A stretch of 64,000 nucleotides of DNA from Pseudokineococcus marinus (GTDB taxonomy: Bacteria; Actinomycetota; Actinomycetes; Actinomycetales; Quadrisphaeraceae): positions 62,001 to 126,000 of the forward strand of contig NZ_JBBHZZ010000004.1 in assembly GCF_037482405.1 (NCBI RefSeq), written 5' to 3'. This document shows, piece after piece, positions 33,553-41,245 of this stretch (its first letter is position 1; each line of letters begins with the position of its first letter). The translations under genes were made by a program, and so were the position numbers. The notes under the pieces are model-generated. The model had not been told where the DNA came from, made no database searches, and saw nothing but the letters and a program-made list of their open reading frames with translations.

Positions 33553-33894
33553 CTAGGCCAGCGGGTCGTTGCCCCAGTTCATGAGCGAGTAGCGCCACCT
33601 CGAGTGCTCGACGTCGTCCTTCGGCTTCTGCGCCCGGTGCCGGTGCACGTAGCCGACGACCTTCTTCATGTGCGCGACGTCGTCCTCGGTGAGGTCGTCC
33701 TTCTTGGTCCGCTGGATCTCGACGATCCGCCGCCCGCTCTGGTGGCCGGTCGACTCGCCGTCCCCGCCCGTGTCGCCCACGGACTTCGACTCGTCCGTCT
33801 CCAGCCACTCCTCGAGCTGCTTCGGCGTCATGTTGACGGCGTCCTGCCAGTCGTCCCACACGTCGTCGAGGCCCTCGGCCCGCTGCTTCGCCAT
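33553..33894 (-). CDS. DUF3140 protein
   Basis: 113 aa, soluble and charged. The DUF3140 pattern is clear: WDDWQDAVNMTPKQLEEWLE then TDESKSVG, followed by RRIVEIQRTKKDDLTEDDVA and VVGYVHRHRAQKPKDDVEHS, ending in RYSLMNWGNDPL. Family members are small actinobacterial and proteobacterial proteins without known function; the mixed helical composition suggests nucleic acid or protein binding. I chose the ATG at 33894; the frame is open to 33930. Confidence 0.9.
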   Translation of the reverse strand: MAKQRAEGLDDVWDDWQDAVNMTPKQLEEWLETDESKSVGDTGGDGESTGHQSGRRIVEIQRTKKDDLTEDDVAHMKKVVGYVHRHRAQKPKDDVEHSRWRYSLMNWGNDPLA

Positions 33895-33955
33895 GGCCAG
33901 CACTCTGCGGCAGGCCCCGGGCGGCGGCACCTCGAGGCCGGACGAGCGGTGCTCT

Positions 33956-34009
33956 CCGCCGACGGGGAGGACGACGTCCGGTGCTGCGCGCGTCGTCGCA
34001 GGTCAGCGG
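33956..34009 (-). repeat. Dispersed intergenic repeat, copy 1 (copy 2 at 48405)
   Basis: On the minus strand: CCGCTGACCTGCGACGACGC (34009-33990), 16 variable bases, CGTCCTCCCC (33973-33964), then GTCGGCGG. The same blocks with the same spacing occur at 48405-48458 on the plus strand. Confidence 0.7.
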
Positions 34010-34054
34010 CTCGGCCTCGTGGTCGGTAGGGGGTTGGTCCTCCCCGGCGGCGTC

Positions 34055-34387
34055 CTACCCCCGCGGCCCGTACATGATCACGCCGACCCCGAGGACGCAG
34101 ATCGCGGCGCCGACGACGTCGGCCGTCGTCGGGCGGAAGCCGTCGAGGGCCACCCCCCACAGCAGTGATCCGACGACGAAGACCCCGCCGTAGGCCGCGA
34201 GCACCCGGCCGAAGGAGGCGTCGGGCTGCAGGGTGGCGACGAAGCCGTACGCGCCGAGCGCCATGACGCCGAGCCCGGCCCACCACCACGGCCGGCCCTC
34301 GCGCACCGCCTGCCACACGAGCCACGCCCCGCCGATCTCGGCGAGCGCGGCGAGGGCGAAGAGCGGGACGGAGCGCAGCACGGTCAT
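34055..34387 (-). CDS. ynfA: YnfA family membrane protein
   Basis: 110 aa, four membrane helices, full length for the family. Signature pieces: FALAALAEIGGAWLVWQAVR at the N-terminus, GYGFVATLQPDASFGRVLAA (here AYGFVATLQPDASFGRVLAA), YGGVFVVGSLLWGVALDGFR and VGAAICVLGVGVIMYGPR. YnfA resembles small multidrug resistance transporters and some members export quaternary amines, though for most the role is untested. The start is the ATG at 34387. No partner gene is adjacent. Confidence 0.95.
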   Translation of the reverse strand: MTVLRSVPLFALAALAEIGGAWLVWQAVREGRPWWWAGLGVMALGAYGFVATLQPDASFGRVLAAYGGVFVVGSLLWGVALDGFRPTTADVVGAAICVLGVGVIMYGPRG

Positions 34388-34409
34388 GGCGCGTGAGCCT
34401 GGCAGCGCG

Positions 34410-34444
34410 GAGGGCCGGGAGGGCGGCTCGCCCTCCCGGCCCTC
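34410..34444 (-). terminator. Terminator of LGFP-repeat gene, 16-bp perfect stem
   Basis: GAGGGCCGGGAGGGCG (34410-34425), loop GCT, CGCCCTCCCGGCCCTC (34429-34444). It follows the LGFP gene stop (34469) on the minus strand and lies upstream of the ynfA start. No T-tract. Confidence 0.82.
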
Positions 34445-34468
34445 CCGGCCCCTCGCGCGAGGAGTCCC

Positions 34469-36016
34469 TCAGTCGAGCTCGACGACGGTCGTGCGCGTGG
34501 CCGTCACCCAGCGGATCGACCCGCCCTGGAAGTGGCTGACGAGCCCGGTCGAGGTCTTGAGCACGTCCGAGGTCGGGTAGCCCAGCGCTCCGCGCTCCCA
34601 GCCCAGGGAGGCCCAGCGCGAGCGGATCGCCCCGCGCACGTCGTGCGACCCGGTCGCGTCGGTGGCGTAGATCGAGCCGCCCTGGAAGTGGCTGTACGCC
34701 CCCCGGCCGTCCGGCGTCCGCGTCTCGTCGCTGGTCGGGTAGCCGAGCACGGAGCGCTCCCAGCCCATGGCCGCCCAGCGGTCGCGGATGCCGCCGCGCA
34801 CGTCGTGCGCGCCCGTCGCCGCGGTCGAGTACACCGAGCCGCCCTGGAAGTGGCTGTAGGCGCCCTTCCCGTCCGGCGTGCGGGCCTCGTCGGTCGTCGG
34901 GAAGCCGAGCGGCGAGCGCTCGAAGCCCATGCCGGCCCAGTGGTCGCGGATGGTCCCGCGGACGAGCGACGCCTCGGTCGTCGGGCTGTCGTAGAGCGAG
35001 CCGCCGGCGAAGTGGCGGTAGCGCCCCTCCCGGGGCGCAGGGGTCGACTGCTCGGCGGTCGTCGCCCGGCCCAGGACGCCGGACTCACCGCCCAGCGCGC
35101 CCCACTTGGCCGTGATGGGCGAGACGGGCGCGACCGCGGGGCGCGTGCCCGGCGTCGGGCACGGCGAGGTGTTGCGCCCGGAGTACTTGGGCACGGGCTC
35201 GCCCGCGTACAGGCGGCAGGGCCCGTAGTCGTGGCCCTGCAGGGTGGCCCCCGTCCAGAACGACGTGCGCCCCATCGCGCCGTCCCAGCTGAGGGAGAAG
35301 TGGACGTGGTCGCGGTGGGGGCTCGAGCCGTTGTAGGCCTTCCACACGCCGTTGTAGGAGCCCCAGATCTTGCGGTCCCAGATGATGTACATGACGCCGA
35401 GGCGCCGGGCGTTGCCGGCGGTGACGCCCTGCGCGTCCGGGCCGACGAGCCACTGGATCATCGTCGCGGCCTTCTCGGCGTCGGCCGCCCGGTTCGCGTC
35501 CAGCATCCAGTCGTAGGCGCGCCCGTCCGAGTGCTCGGTCACGCCGCTGTTGCAGTTCCGCGTGATCCCGCCGGCGTTGGCGCCGTAGGTCCGGTCGAGC
35601 AGGTCCCGGAAGGCCACCGTGCCCGGGCGCTCGACGGGGTCGCAGCTCACCTGGGCGACGTACTTGGCGAGGGCCTCGGGAGAGCCGCTGTAGGAGCGCA
35701 CCGGGCGAGGCACGGGCGCGGCCGCCAGGGCGGCGGGCGCGAGGACGTCGGCGCCGGGGGCGTCGACGTCGGGGCCCTCCATGCTGGCGCGGACGGCCTG
35801 CTCGTGGGCGTCGGACGACTCGTGCGCGTGGGCCGCGTCGTGGGCGTCGGCGGACGCGGGTGCGGGAGCGGCGGCGAGGGCGGGGGCGCCCGGCGCGGCG
35901 AGCAGGAGGGCGGCGAGGACGGCGGCGGCGGCTCCGCCGGCGGTGCGGCGGTGGGTGCGGCGGGCGTCGGCAGGGGCCGGGAGGGCGGGCGTCGGGGTCG
36001 GTGACGGCGGCGTCAT
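34469..36016 (-). CDS. Secreted cell-wall protein: M15-like domain plus LGFP repeats
   Basis: 515 aa. Signal peptide at residues 1-50, then a His-rich stretch (57-72, seven His). Residues about 105-290 form a peptidase-like domain with EHSDGRAYDW (161-170) and PHRDHVHFSLSWDGA (233-247), the His/Asp pattern of M15-type zinc peptidases, with Cys125 and Cys155 as a likely disulfide. The C-terminus has four LGFP-type repeats of about 54 residues (GVLGRATTAE, SPLGFPTTDE, SVLGYPTSDE, GALGYPTSDV), which in other actinobacteria anchor proteins to the cell wall. A role in peptidoglycan trimming is inferred. ATG at 36016. Confidence 0.85.
   Translation of the reverse strand: MTPPSPTPTPALPAPADARRTHRRTAGGAAAAVLAALLLAAPGAPALAAAPAPASADAHDAAHAHESSDAHEQAVRASMEGPDVDAPGADVLAPAALAAAPVPRPVRSYSGSPEALAKYVAQVSCDPVERPGTVAFRDLLDRTYGANAGGITRNCNSGVTEHSDGRAYDWMLDANRAADAEKAATMIQWLVGPDAQGVTAGNARRLGVMYIIWDRKIWGSYNGVWKAYNGSSPHRDHVHFSLSWDGAMGRTSFWTGATLQGHDYGPCRLYAGEPVPKYSGRNTSPCPTPGTRPAVAPVSPITAKWGALGGESGVLGRATTAEQSTPAPREGRYRHFAGGSLYDSPTTEASLVRGTIRDHWAGMGFERSPLGFPTTDEARTPDGKGAYSHFQGGSVYSTAATGAHDVRGGIRDRWAAMGWERSVLGYPTSDETRTPDGRGAYSHFQGGSIYATDATGSHDVRGAIRSRWASLGWERGALGYPTSDVLKTSTGLVSHFQGGSIRWVTATRTTVVELD
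34515..35030 (-). repeat. Internal 162-bp tandem repeats encoding LGFP units
   Basis: Three coding repeats of about 162 bp (54 codons) and a partial fourth. The units starting KGAYSHFQGGSVY and RGAYSHFQGGSIY are the most alike. Inside the LGFP gene. Confidence 0.75.
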
Positions 36017-36209
36017 GGGCTGGTCGTACCAGACGTCCGAGGCTCGTGGTGCGGGAGGGGCGGATGAGGTGTATGGGACGGCATGGACGACGGCGTCGGT
36101 GCGGCCACGACGGCGGGGGACGGACGACATGTCCTCGTGGATCGGCACGGGCGCCGACGGCCTTGAGCGGACGGTCCGGAGAGGGCTCGGCACCGCCGCG
36201 CCGCGCCCC

Positions 36210-36215
36210 TACGGT
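36210..36215 (+). promoter_or_regulatory. -10 hexamer of methyltransferase gene (leaderless start)
   Basis: TACGGT six bases before the GTG at 36222, no Shine-Dalgarno sequence. Confidence 0.55.
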
Positions 36216-36221
36216 CACCCC

Positions 36222-37082
36222 GTGAGCCCCCTCCCCGACGACCTCCCGCCCGAGCTCGCGGCCAACCGGCGCAACTGGGACGAGCGCGTCCCGATCCACC
36301 TCGTGGGCTACGGCGCGGACGCCTTCGCCGCCGATCCCGAGCGCCTGAGCGACGTGGCCCGCGAGGACCTCGCCCTCATGGGGCCCCACCTGCCCGGAGG
36401 CTCGGTGGCGGGGCTCGACCTCGTGCACCTGCAGTGCCACATCGGGACCGACACGCTGTCCTTCGCCCGCCTCGGCGCCCGCGTGACGGGCGTCGACCTC
36501 TCCCCGGCGGCCGTCGCCGCGGCCCGCGACCTCGCCCGGCGGGCCGGGCTCGCGGCGGACTTCGTCGAGGCCGAGGTCACCGCGGCGGCGGACGTCCTGG
36601 GCCGGACCTTCGACGTCGTCCACACGAGCATCGGCGCGCTGTGCTGGCTGCCCGACCTCGACGCGTGGGCGCGGACCGTCGCGGCGCTCCTGCGCCCGGG
36701 CGGGCTCTTCTTCGTCCGCGACACCCACCCCGTCCTCGCCGCCCTCGACGACGAGCGCGACGACGACCAGCTCGTCCTCACCCGCCGGTACTTCGCCGGG
36801 CCGCCGCTGCGGTGGGACGACGACGTCAGCTACGTCAACCAGGACGTGCGCATCGAGAGCCGCGAGACGTGGGAGTGGCACCACCCGCTGTCGGAGGTCG
36901 TCGGCGCGCTGCTCGGCGCCGGCCTGCGCGTCACCTCGCTCGGCGAGCAGACGACGCTGCCGTGGAGGGCGCTGCCGCACATGGTCGAGGTCATCACGGA
37001 GCACGGCACCGCCCACGCGCTGCCCGCGGGGCGCGAGCGCCTGCCGCTCACCTTCTCCCTCACCGCCGTCCGCGACGGCTGA
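36222..37082 (+). CDS. Class I SAM-dependent methyltransferase
   Basis: 286 aa. Motif I is VLHLQCHIGTDTLSFARLGA in variant form (LDLVHLQCHIGTDTLSF), with VTGVDLSPAAVAAARDLARR as the acidic loop after strand 2. FDVVHTSIGALCWLPDLDAW and LLRPGGLFFVRDTHPVL follow as motifs post-I and III. The N-terminal NRRNWDERVPIHL is typical of a widespread group of uncharacterised actinobacterial methyltransferases. Substrate unknown. GTG start fixed by the TACGGT hexamer. Confidence 0.9.
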   Translation: MSPLPDDLPPELAANRRNWDERVPIHLVGYGADAFAADPERLSDVAREDLALMGPHLPGGSVAGLDLVHLQCHIGTDTLSFARLGARVTGVDLSPAAVAAARDLARRAGLAADFVEAEVTAAADVLGRTFDVVHTSIGALCWLPDLDAWARTVAALLRPGGLFFVRDTHPVLAALDDERDDDQLVLTRRYFAGPPLRWDDDVSYVNQDVRIESRETWEWHHPLSEVVGALLGAGLRVTSLGEQTTLPWRALPHMVEVITEHGTAHALPAGRERLPLTFSLTAVRDG

Positions 37083-37096
37083 GCACCCGGGCCCAG

Positions 37097-37140
37097 CCCG
37101 GCGCCCGAGCCCGGCGCCCGAGCCCGGCGCCCGTGCCCGG
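37097..37140. repeat. 13-bp tandem repeat, 3.3 copies
   Basis: CCCGGCGCCCGAG at 37097-37109 and 37110-37122, CCCGGCGCCCGTG at 37123-37135, then CCCGG. Lies in the intergenic region after the methyltransferase gene. Confidence 0.75.
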
Positions 37141-37225
37141 GGCGGCGGGACGGGAAGCAGCCGTACTGCTCAAGCGTTCATGCACCTCGCGCGCCGACGG
37201 TCGGCGCGGGGACGGAGCGCCTGCC

Positions 37226-38086
37226 ATGTCGATCGTCGTCACCGGAGCCACCGGCCAGCTGGGCCGCCTCGTCGTCGAGGAGCTCCTGGAGCGCGGCGCC
37301 GCCGCCGACCAGGTGCTCGCGACGGGACGCCGCACGGACCGGCTCGAGGACCTCGCCGCACGCGGCGTCCGCACCGCGCAGGTCGACCACGACGACCCGA
37401 CGACGCTCGACGGCGTGATCGGGCGCGGCGACGTCGTCCTCCTCGTCTCGGGCTCCTCCCCGGGCGCGCGGGTGGAGCAGCACCGCGCCGTGCTCGACGC
37501 GGCGGTGCGCGCGGGCGCCGCGCACGTCGTCTACACGTCGGCGACGCGGGCGGACGACACCCCGCTCGTGCTGGCGCCCGACCACGCCGCGACCGAGGAG
37601 CTGCTCCGGGCCGCCGACGTGCCGGTCACGGTGCTGCGGAACGACTGGTACACGGAGAACTACGGCGCGGACCTCGAGCGCGCCCGCGAGACCGGCGTGC
37701 TCGCCGCGGGCGCCGGCGACGGCCGGGTCGCGAGCGCCTCCCGCCGCGACTACGCCGCCGCGACGGCCGCCGTCCTCCTCGACCCGTCGGCGCACGCGGG
37801 GCGCACGTACGAGCTCGGCGGCGACGTCGCCTGGACCTACGACGAGCTGGCCGCCGCGATGGGCGAGGTCCTCGGGCGGGAGGTCACCTACCAGCGCCTC
37901 TCGCCCGAGCAGCAGGGCGCCGCCCTGCGCAGCGCCGGGCTCGACGAGCAGACGGCCGGCTTCGTCGTCGCGCTGGACCAGAGCATCGCGGCGGGGGCGC
38001 TCGACGTCACGACGGGCGACCTCTCGCGCCTCGCCGGTCGCCCCAGCACCCCGCTCGTCGAGGGCCTGCGCCCGCTGGCGGGCTGA
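37226..38086 (+). CDS. NmrA/QorB-like NAD(P)-binding oxidoreductase
   Basis: 286 aa atypical SDR. N-terminal IVVTGATGQLGRLVVEELLE carries the GxxGxxG motif, with TGRR after strand 2 favouring NADPH. The middle has VVLLVSGSS and HVVYTSATRAD, and ASASRRDYAAATAAVL matches the QorB (NADPH:quinone oxidoreductase 2) pattern. No catalytic Tyr-x3-Lys is obvious, as usual for NmrA relatives. A second gene of this group lies at 39419. ATG at 37226. Confidence 0.88.
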   Translation: MSIVVTGATGQLGRLVVEELLERGAAADQVLATGRRTDRLEDLAARGVRTAQVDHDDPTTLDGVIGRGDVVLLVSGSSPGARVEQHRAVLDAAVRAGAAHVVYTSATRADDTPLVLAPDHAATEELLRAADVPVTVLRNDWYTENYGADLERARETGVLAAGAGDGRVASASRRDYAAATAAVLLDPSAHAGRTYELGGDVAWTYDELAAAMGEVLGREVTYQRLSPEQQGAALRSAGLDEQTAGFVVALDQSIAAGALDVTTGDLSRLAGRPSTPLVEGLRPLAG

Positions 38087-38108
38087 GCCGGCTGACGGCT
38101 CGACCGCT

Positions 38109-38142
38109 GCGGCTCGGGCAGCCTCCGGGCGGCCCGAGCCGC
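38109..38142. terminator. Bidirectional terminator, 11-bp stem
   Basis: GCGGCTCGGGC (38109-38119) pairs with GCCCGAGCCGC (38132-38142), loop 12 nt, between convergent ends at 38086 and 38156. No T-tract. Confidence 0.72.
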
Positions 38143-38155
38143 GGGCGGCCGCCGC

Positions 38156-38506
38156 TCAGGCGCTCGCCGGCTGGTCCCGGTCGTGCACCTGCGCGGGCGG
38201 GTGCGTGGCCTCGACGGCGGTGAAGGGCTCGAGGATCGCGTAGGCGTGCACGGCGCCCTGCGGCACGACCCACGAGTCGCCCGCCTCGAGGACGACGACC
38301 TGGCCCTCGCTGCGCAGCTCGGCGCGCCCGGCGATGACGTAGCCGACCGTCTCGTACTCGCGGGCCACCTCGGGCTCCGGGTCCCCGGGCGGCTGCTCGC
38401 GCCACATGCGCATGCTCGTGGTGGCCCCGCTCGCGAGGTGCACCTGCCCCATCGCCCCGCGGGGCGAGTGCGCGTTGTCGGCCTTGATGATCGTCGTGTC
38501 ACCCAT
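38156..38506 (-). CDS. Cupin domain protein
   Basis: 116 aa, a single small beta-barrel. Cupin motif 1 is loosely kept as EYETVGYVIAGRAELRSEG and motif 2 as LEAGDSWVVPQGAVHAYAI, where the His in GAVHAY is the motif 2 metal ligand. Motif 1 lacks the two His of classical cupins, so metal binding is uncertain. Such proteins may be isomerases or ligand sensors. The ATG at 38506 lies six bases after TAGCGT. Confidence 0.85.
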   Translation of the reverse strand: MGDTTIIKADNAHSPRGAMGQVHLASGATTSMRMWREQPPGDPEPEVAREYETVGYVIAGRAELRSEGQVVVLEAGDSWVVPQGAVHAYAILEPFTAVEATHPPAQVHDRDQPASA

Positions 38507-38512
38507 GGCGCG

Positions 38513-38518
38513 ACGCTA
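38513..38518 (-). promoter_or_regulatory. -10 hexamer of cupin gene (leaderless start)
   Basis: TAGCGT on the minus strand, six bases before the ATG at 38506. Confidence 0.55.
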
Positions 38519-38580
38519 CGGCCGCCGCGCGCCGACGGCGCGCCCAGCCCGGAGCCCGCCGGCAGCAGTGGGCGCGGACC

Positions 38581-39330
38581 TCAGTGCGCGAGGGGCGGTG
38601 CGGCGCGCCGGGGTCCGGTGACGCGGTCCAGCCACTCCCCCAGCAGGTCCCGCTCCGCCGGGCTGAGCTCGTCGAGCCCCGGCAGCTCGGCGCGCAGGGC
38701 GTTGGCCGCGGGCACGGCGCCCGCCACCGGGCTCTCGAGGGCGTCGGTCGTGACGGCAGCCATGACGGCGTCGAAGGTGCTGCTCGACAGAGCGAGGTCG
38801 CGCTCCCCCTCCTGGAGACCGAGGAGCGTGAGGACCACGCCGCAGGCGGCTGCGTGCACCATGTCGGCGGCGAGCTGCACGTCGACGCGCAGGCGCCCCG
38901 CAGCGGCGATCGCCGTCATCCGGGAGCGCAGCACGCCGAGGGCCCGCGACGCCGCCTCGGGCCGCCGCCCCGGGACCGGGTCGCCGTACATGAGCGAGAA
39001 GAGCGCGGGGTTGGCCAGGCCGAAGCCCACGTGGAGGTCCCAGCCCGCGCGGAGCTCGGCCACCGGGTCACCGCCCCGCGCGGGCGGCTTCGCGGCGAGG
39101 TAGGTGGCGTACCCGTGCTCGGCGACGGCGGCGAGCAGGCCCGCCTTGTCGCCGAAGAGGCGGTAGATCGTCGGCGCCTGCGTCCCAGCGGCGGCCGCGA
39201 CGGCGCGGGTCGAGACGGCGTCGCGACCGCCCTCGGCCAGCAGGTCGAGCGTCGCGCGGACGACGTCGTCGCGCAGGCGCCCCCGGCCCGCCTCGGCGAC
39301 CGCTCGGACCTCTCCGACGCCCTGACTCAT
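38581..39330 (-). CDS. TetR family regulator, divergent from NmrA-like gene
   Basis: 249 aa. HTH region: RDAVSTRAVAAAAGTQAPTI then YRLFGDKAGLLAAVAEHGYA. The C-terminal ligand domain is longer than usual and resembles the WHG-type TetR group. The ATG at 39330 lies seven bases after TACCAT. The adjacent NmrA-like gene starts 89 bp away in the opposite direction, so it is the likely target. The region between holds two TAAC direct repeats (GGTAAC at 39340, CTAACGG at 39354) but no strong palindrome. Confidence 0.9.
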   Translation of the reverse strand: MSQGVGEVRAVAEAGRGRLRDDVVRATLDLLAEGGRDAVSTRAVAAAAGTQAPTIYRLFGDKAGLLAAVAEHGYATYLAAKPPARGGDPVAELRAGWDLHVGFGLANPALFSLMYGDPVPGRRPEAASRALGVLRSRMTAIAAAGRLRVDVQLAADMVHAAACGVVLTLLGLQEGERDLALSSSTFDAVMAAVTTDALESPVAGAVPAANALRAELPGLDELSPAERDLLGEWLDRVTGPRRAAPPLAH

Positions 39331-39337
39331 GGTTCCG

Positions 39338-39343
39338 ATGGTA
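39338..39343 (-). promoter_or_regulatory. -10 hexamer of tetR gene (leaderless start)
   Basis: TACCAT on the minus strand, seven bases before the ATG at 39330. Confidence 0.5.
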
Positions 39344-39418
39344 ACTCGCGCTTGCTAACGGTGGACACGGCGCTTACGGTCGCGACGTTATCGACGGAAG
39401 CACTAGAAGGAGAACACC

Positions 39419-40291
39419 GTGATCATCGTCACCGGAGCCACCGGCCAGCTCGGCCGCGCCAGCGTCGAGCACCTGCTCGAGCGCGTCCCCGCCTCCGAGG
39501 TGGGCGTCAGCGTCCGCGACCCGGAGCGGGCCCAGGACCTCGCCGACCGCGGCGTCCGCGTCCGCCGCGGGGACTTCACCGATCCGTCCACCCTGGCCGC
39601 CGCCTTCGAGGGCGCGACGCAGGTCCTGCTCGTCTCGGGCCCGGCGGGCGCGGAGTCGCACGTCGCGGCGGTCGACGCCGCCGTCGCCGCCGGCGCCCGG
39701 CGCGTCGTCTACACCTCGCACATGGCCGCCGGCGCGACCCCGGCGCCGCTCTTCGCGCCGGCTGTCGGCCACGCCGAGACCGAGCGCCACCTCGAGCGCA
39801 GCGCCGTCGCGTCCACGGCCCTGCGCGACGGCTTCCACGCCACCAGCGCGCTGCCCATGCTGGGCCGCGGCGTCGAGACGGGGGAGCTGCGCCTGCCCGA
39901 GGGCGGCCCCGTCTGCTGGACGGCGCAGGACGACCTCGGCGTCGCCGCGGCCGTCGCGCTCACCGAGCCGGAGCGCCTCTCCGGCACGACGCCCCCGCTC
40001 ACGGGCTCCGAGCTGCTCGACATGGACGAGGTCGCCGACGTCGTCGCCGAGCTGACGGGCCGCCCGCTGCGGCGGACCACCGTCTCCGACGAGAGCTTCC
40101 TGGCCGAGCGGATGGCGGCAGGGATGCCGGAGGCCTACGCCCGGCTCGCGCTGACCTTCTTCACCGCGGGCCGCCGCGGCGACTTCGCGGCGACGGACCC
40201 CGCCCTCGCGGACCTCCTCGGCCGCGAGCCGGTGCGCCTGCGCGACGTGCTGGCCGCCCAGCTGGGCGTCGCCGCTCCCGCCGGCGCCTGA
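39419..40291 (+). CDS. NmrA-like NAD(P)-binding oxidoreductase
   Basis: 290 aa atypical SDR, a paralogue of the protein at 37226-38086: both begin with IVTGATGQLGR or close to it and share RVVYTS in the middle. Conserved pieces: LVSGPAGAESHVAAVDAAVA, then TALRDGFHATSALPMLGRGV and a C-terminal DLLGREPVRLRDVLAA typical of quinone-oxidoreductase-like NmrA proteins. The start is a GTG at 39419 behind AAGGAG, so unlike its neighbours it uses a normal ribosome site. Probably repressed by the divergent TetR protein. Confidence 0.88.
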   Translation: MIIVTGATGQLGRASVEHLLERVPASEVGVSVRDPERAQDLADRGVRVRRGDFTDPSTLAAAFEGATQVLLVSGPAGAESHVAAVDAAVAAGARRVVYTSHMAAGATPAPLFAPAVGHAETERHLERSAVASTALRDGFHATSALPMLGRGVETGELRLPEGGPVCWTAQDDLGVAAAVALTEPERLSGTTPPLTGSELLDMDEVADVVAELTGRPLRRTTVSDESFLAERMAAGMPEAYARLALTFFTAGRRGDFAATDPALADLLGREPVRLRDVLAAQLGVAAPAGA

Positions 40292-40305
40292 CCACCCGCC
40301 GTCCC

Positions 40306-40349
40306 GACGGCGGAGCCGTCCACGAGCACCGACGGCGGAGCCGTCCACG
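40306..40349. repeat. 19-bp direct repeat in intergenic region
   Basis: GACGGCGGAGCCGTCCACG at 40306-40324 and again at 40331-40349. The second copy forms the left arm of the terminator hairpin. Confidence 0.8.
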
Positions 40350-40386
40350 GACGTGACCGTGCACGGTCACGCTCGCGGACGGCTCC
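40337..40386. terminator. Bidirectional terminator, nested hairpin around 20-bp palindrome
   Basis: GGAGCCGTCC (40337-40346) and GGACGGCTCC (40377-40386) enclose the perfect palindrome CGTGACCGTGCACGGTCACG (40352-40371). It lies between convergent ends at 40291 and 40392. No T-tract. Confidence 0.78.
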
Positions 40387-40391
40387 CGGGC

Positions 40392-40991
40392 TCACACCGA
40401 CCCGGCGACGTCCTCGTACGCCTGCGCCGCGGGCAGGTCCGCCGGTGCGTAGACGAGCCGCAGCACGCCGGTGGGCAGCGCCCGCGAGCTCAGCAGCCGC
40501 AGCGGCTGCACCTCGTCGCCCTCGTCGAAGAGGCGCCCGCCACGGCGGGCGGCCACGGGGTGCACGAGCAGACGCAGCTCGTCGAGCACCCCGGCGGCGA
40601 GGAGCTGGCGCACGACCGAGGGGGACCCCGCGACGAGCACCTTCCCCACCGACGCGTCCTCCCGCAGGGCCCGCACCGCCGCGACGACGTCGGGCGCCGC
40701 CTCCGCGTTCCGCCACCCCAGGTCCTGCGCGCCCCGCGTCGCGACGACCTTGCGGACGTCGCCGAGCTGCCGGGCGAAGTCGGCGTCCTCCCCGCCGGCG
40801 GCCTCGCGGTCGGGCCAGGCGCCGGCGAAGCTCTCGTACGTCACGCGACCGAGGACGAGGACGTCGACGTCCTCGTAGTCCTCGCTCACCGCCGCCCCCA
40901 TGGCGTCGTCGAAGTAGGGGAAGTGCCACGCGGGGTCGACCTCCACGACACCGTCGAGGGCGGAGAACAGGGTCGAGACGACTGCTGCCAC
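40392..40991 (-). CDS. Dihydrofolate reductase family protein (RibD C-terminal type)
   Basis: 199 aa. The fold is that of the RibD C-terminal/DHFR superfamily: STLFSALDGVVEV at the start, VLVLGRVTYESFAGAWPDRE, VRKVVATRGAQ, KVLVAGSPSVVRQLLAAGVL and DELRLLVHPV. Many such stand-alone proteins in actinobacteria are NADPH reductases of unknown substrate and are not folate enzymes. The GTG at 40991 follows GGAGG by seven bases. Confidence 0.9.
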   Translation of the reverse strand: MAAVVSTLFSALDGVVEVDPAWHFPYFDDAMGAAVSEDYEDVDVLVLGRVTYESFAGAWPDREAAGGEDADFARQLGDVRKVVATRGAQDLGWRNAEAAPDVVAAVRALREDASVGKVLVAGSPSVVRQLLAAGVLDELRLLVHPVAARRGGRLFDEGDEVQPLRLLSSRALPTGVLRLVYAPADLPAAQAYEDVAGSV

Positions 40992-41014
40992 GGGGGGACC
41001 TCCCGGCCGTCGCG

Positions 41015-41050
41015 CCCGTCCGGCACGGGCGCTGGTGCCGAGGTGGACCC
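41015..41050. repeat. Intergenic repeat module 1, second copy
   Basis: CCCGTCCGGCACGGGCGC (41015-41032), nine bases, GGTGGACCC (41042-41050). Identical in both blocks and spacing to 9498-9533. Here it lies upstream of the DHFR-like gene and not at a gene end. Confidence 0.6.
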
Positions 41051-41136
41051 GCGCCGCCGCGCCAGCTCATCGGTCGCCCCGGGCCGGGGGCGCACAGCGA
41101 CCTGCGGACCCGCAGGCCCGGCCCGGTCGCGGGGCC

Positions 41137-41163
41137 CTGACCTGCGGTGACGCTCCGCGACCG
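41137..41163 (+). repeat. Diverged copy of the dispersed intergenic repeat
   Basis: Starts CTGACCTGCGGTGACGCTCC and matches 48408-48434 at 23 of 27 positions. Confidence 0.5.
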
Positions 41164-41226
41164 CCCCACGCGCAGGTCGTCCGGCGCCGGAGCGACGCGC
41201 CGAGGGCTTGATCCAGGAGGTGTCGG

Positions 41227-41245
41227 TGAGGGTAGCCTCACCTCC
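41227..41245. promoter_or_regulatory. Iron box (IdeR/DmdR-like) at siderophore transporter promoter
   Basis: TGAGGGTAGCCTCACCTCC matches the IdeR/DmdR consensus TWAGGTWAGSCTWACCTWA at about 14 of 19 positions. GGTGAGG (41225-41231) and CCTCACC (41236-41242) are perfect arms. The -10 hexamer TAGCCT (41233-41238) sits inside it, seven bases before the ATG, so a bound iron repressor would block RNA polymerase. Confidence 0.75.
41233..41238 (+). promoter_or_regulatory. -10 hexamer of siderophore ATPase gene (leaderless start)
   Basis: TAGCCT seven bases before the ATG at 41246, embedded in the iron box. Confidence 0.55.

Noticed and set aside
34515..35030. A non-coding tandem repeat
   Set aside because: The 162-bp period is a multiple of three and encodes LGFP repeats in the secreted protein.
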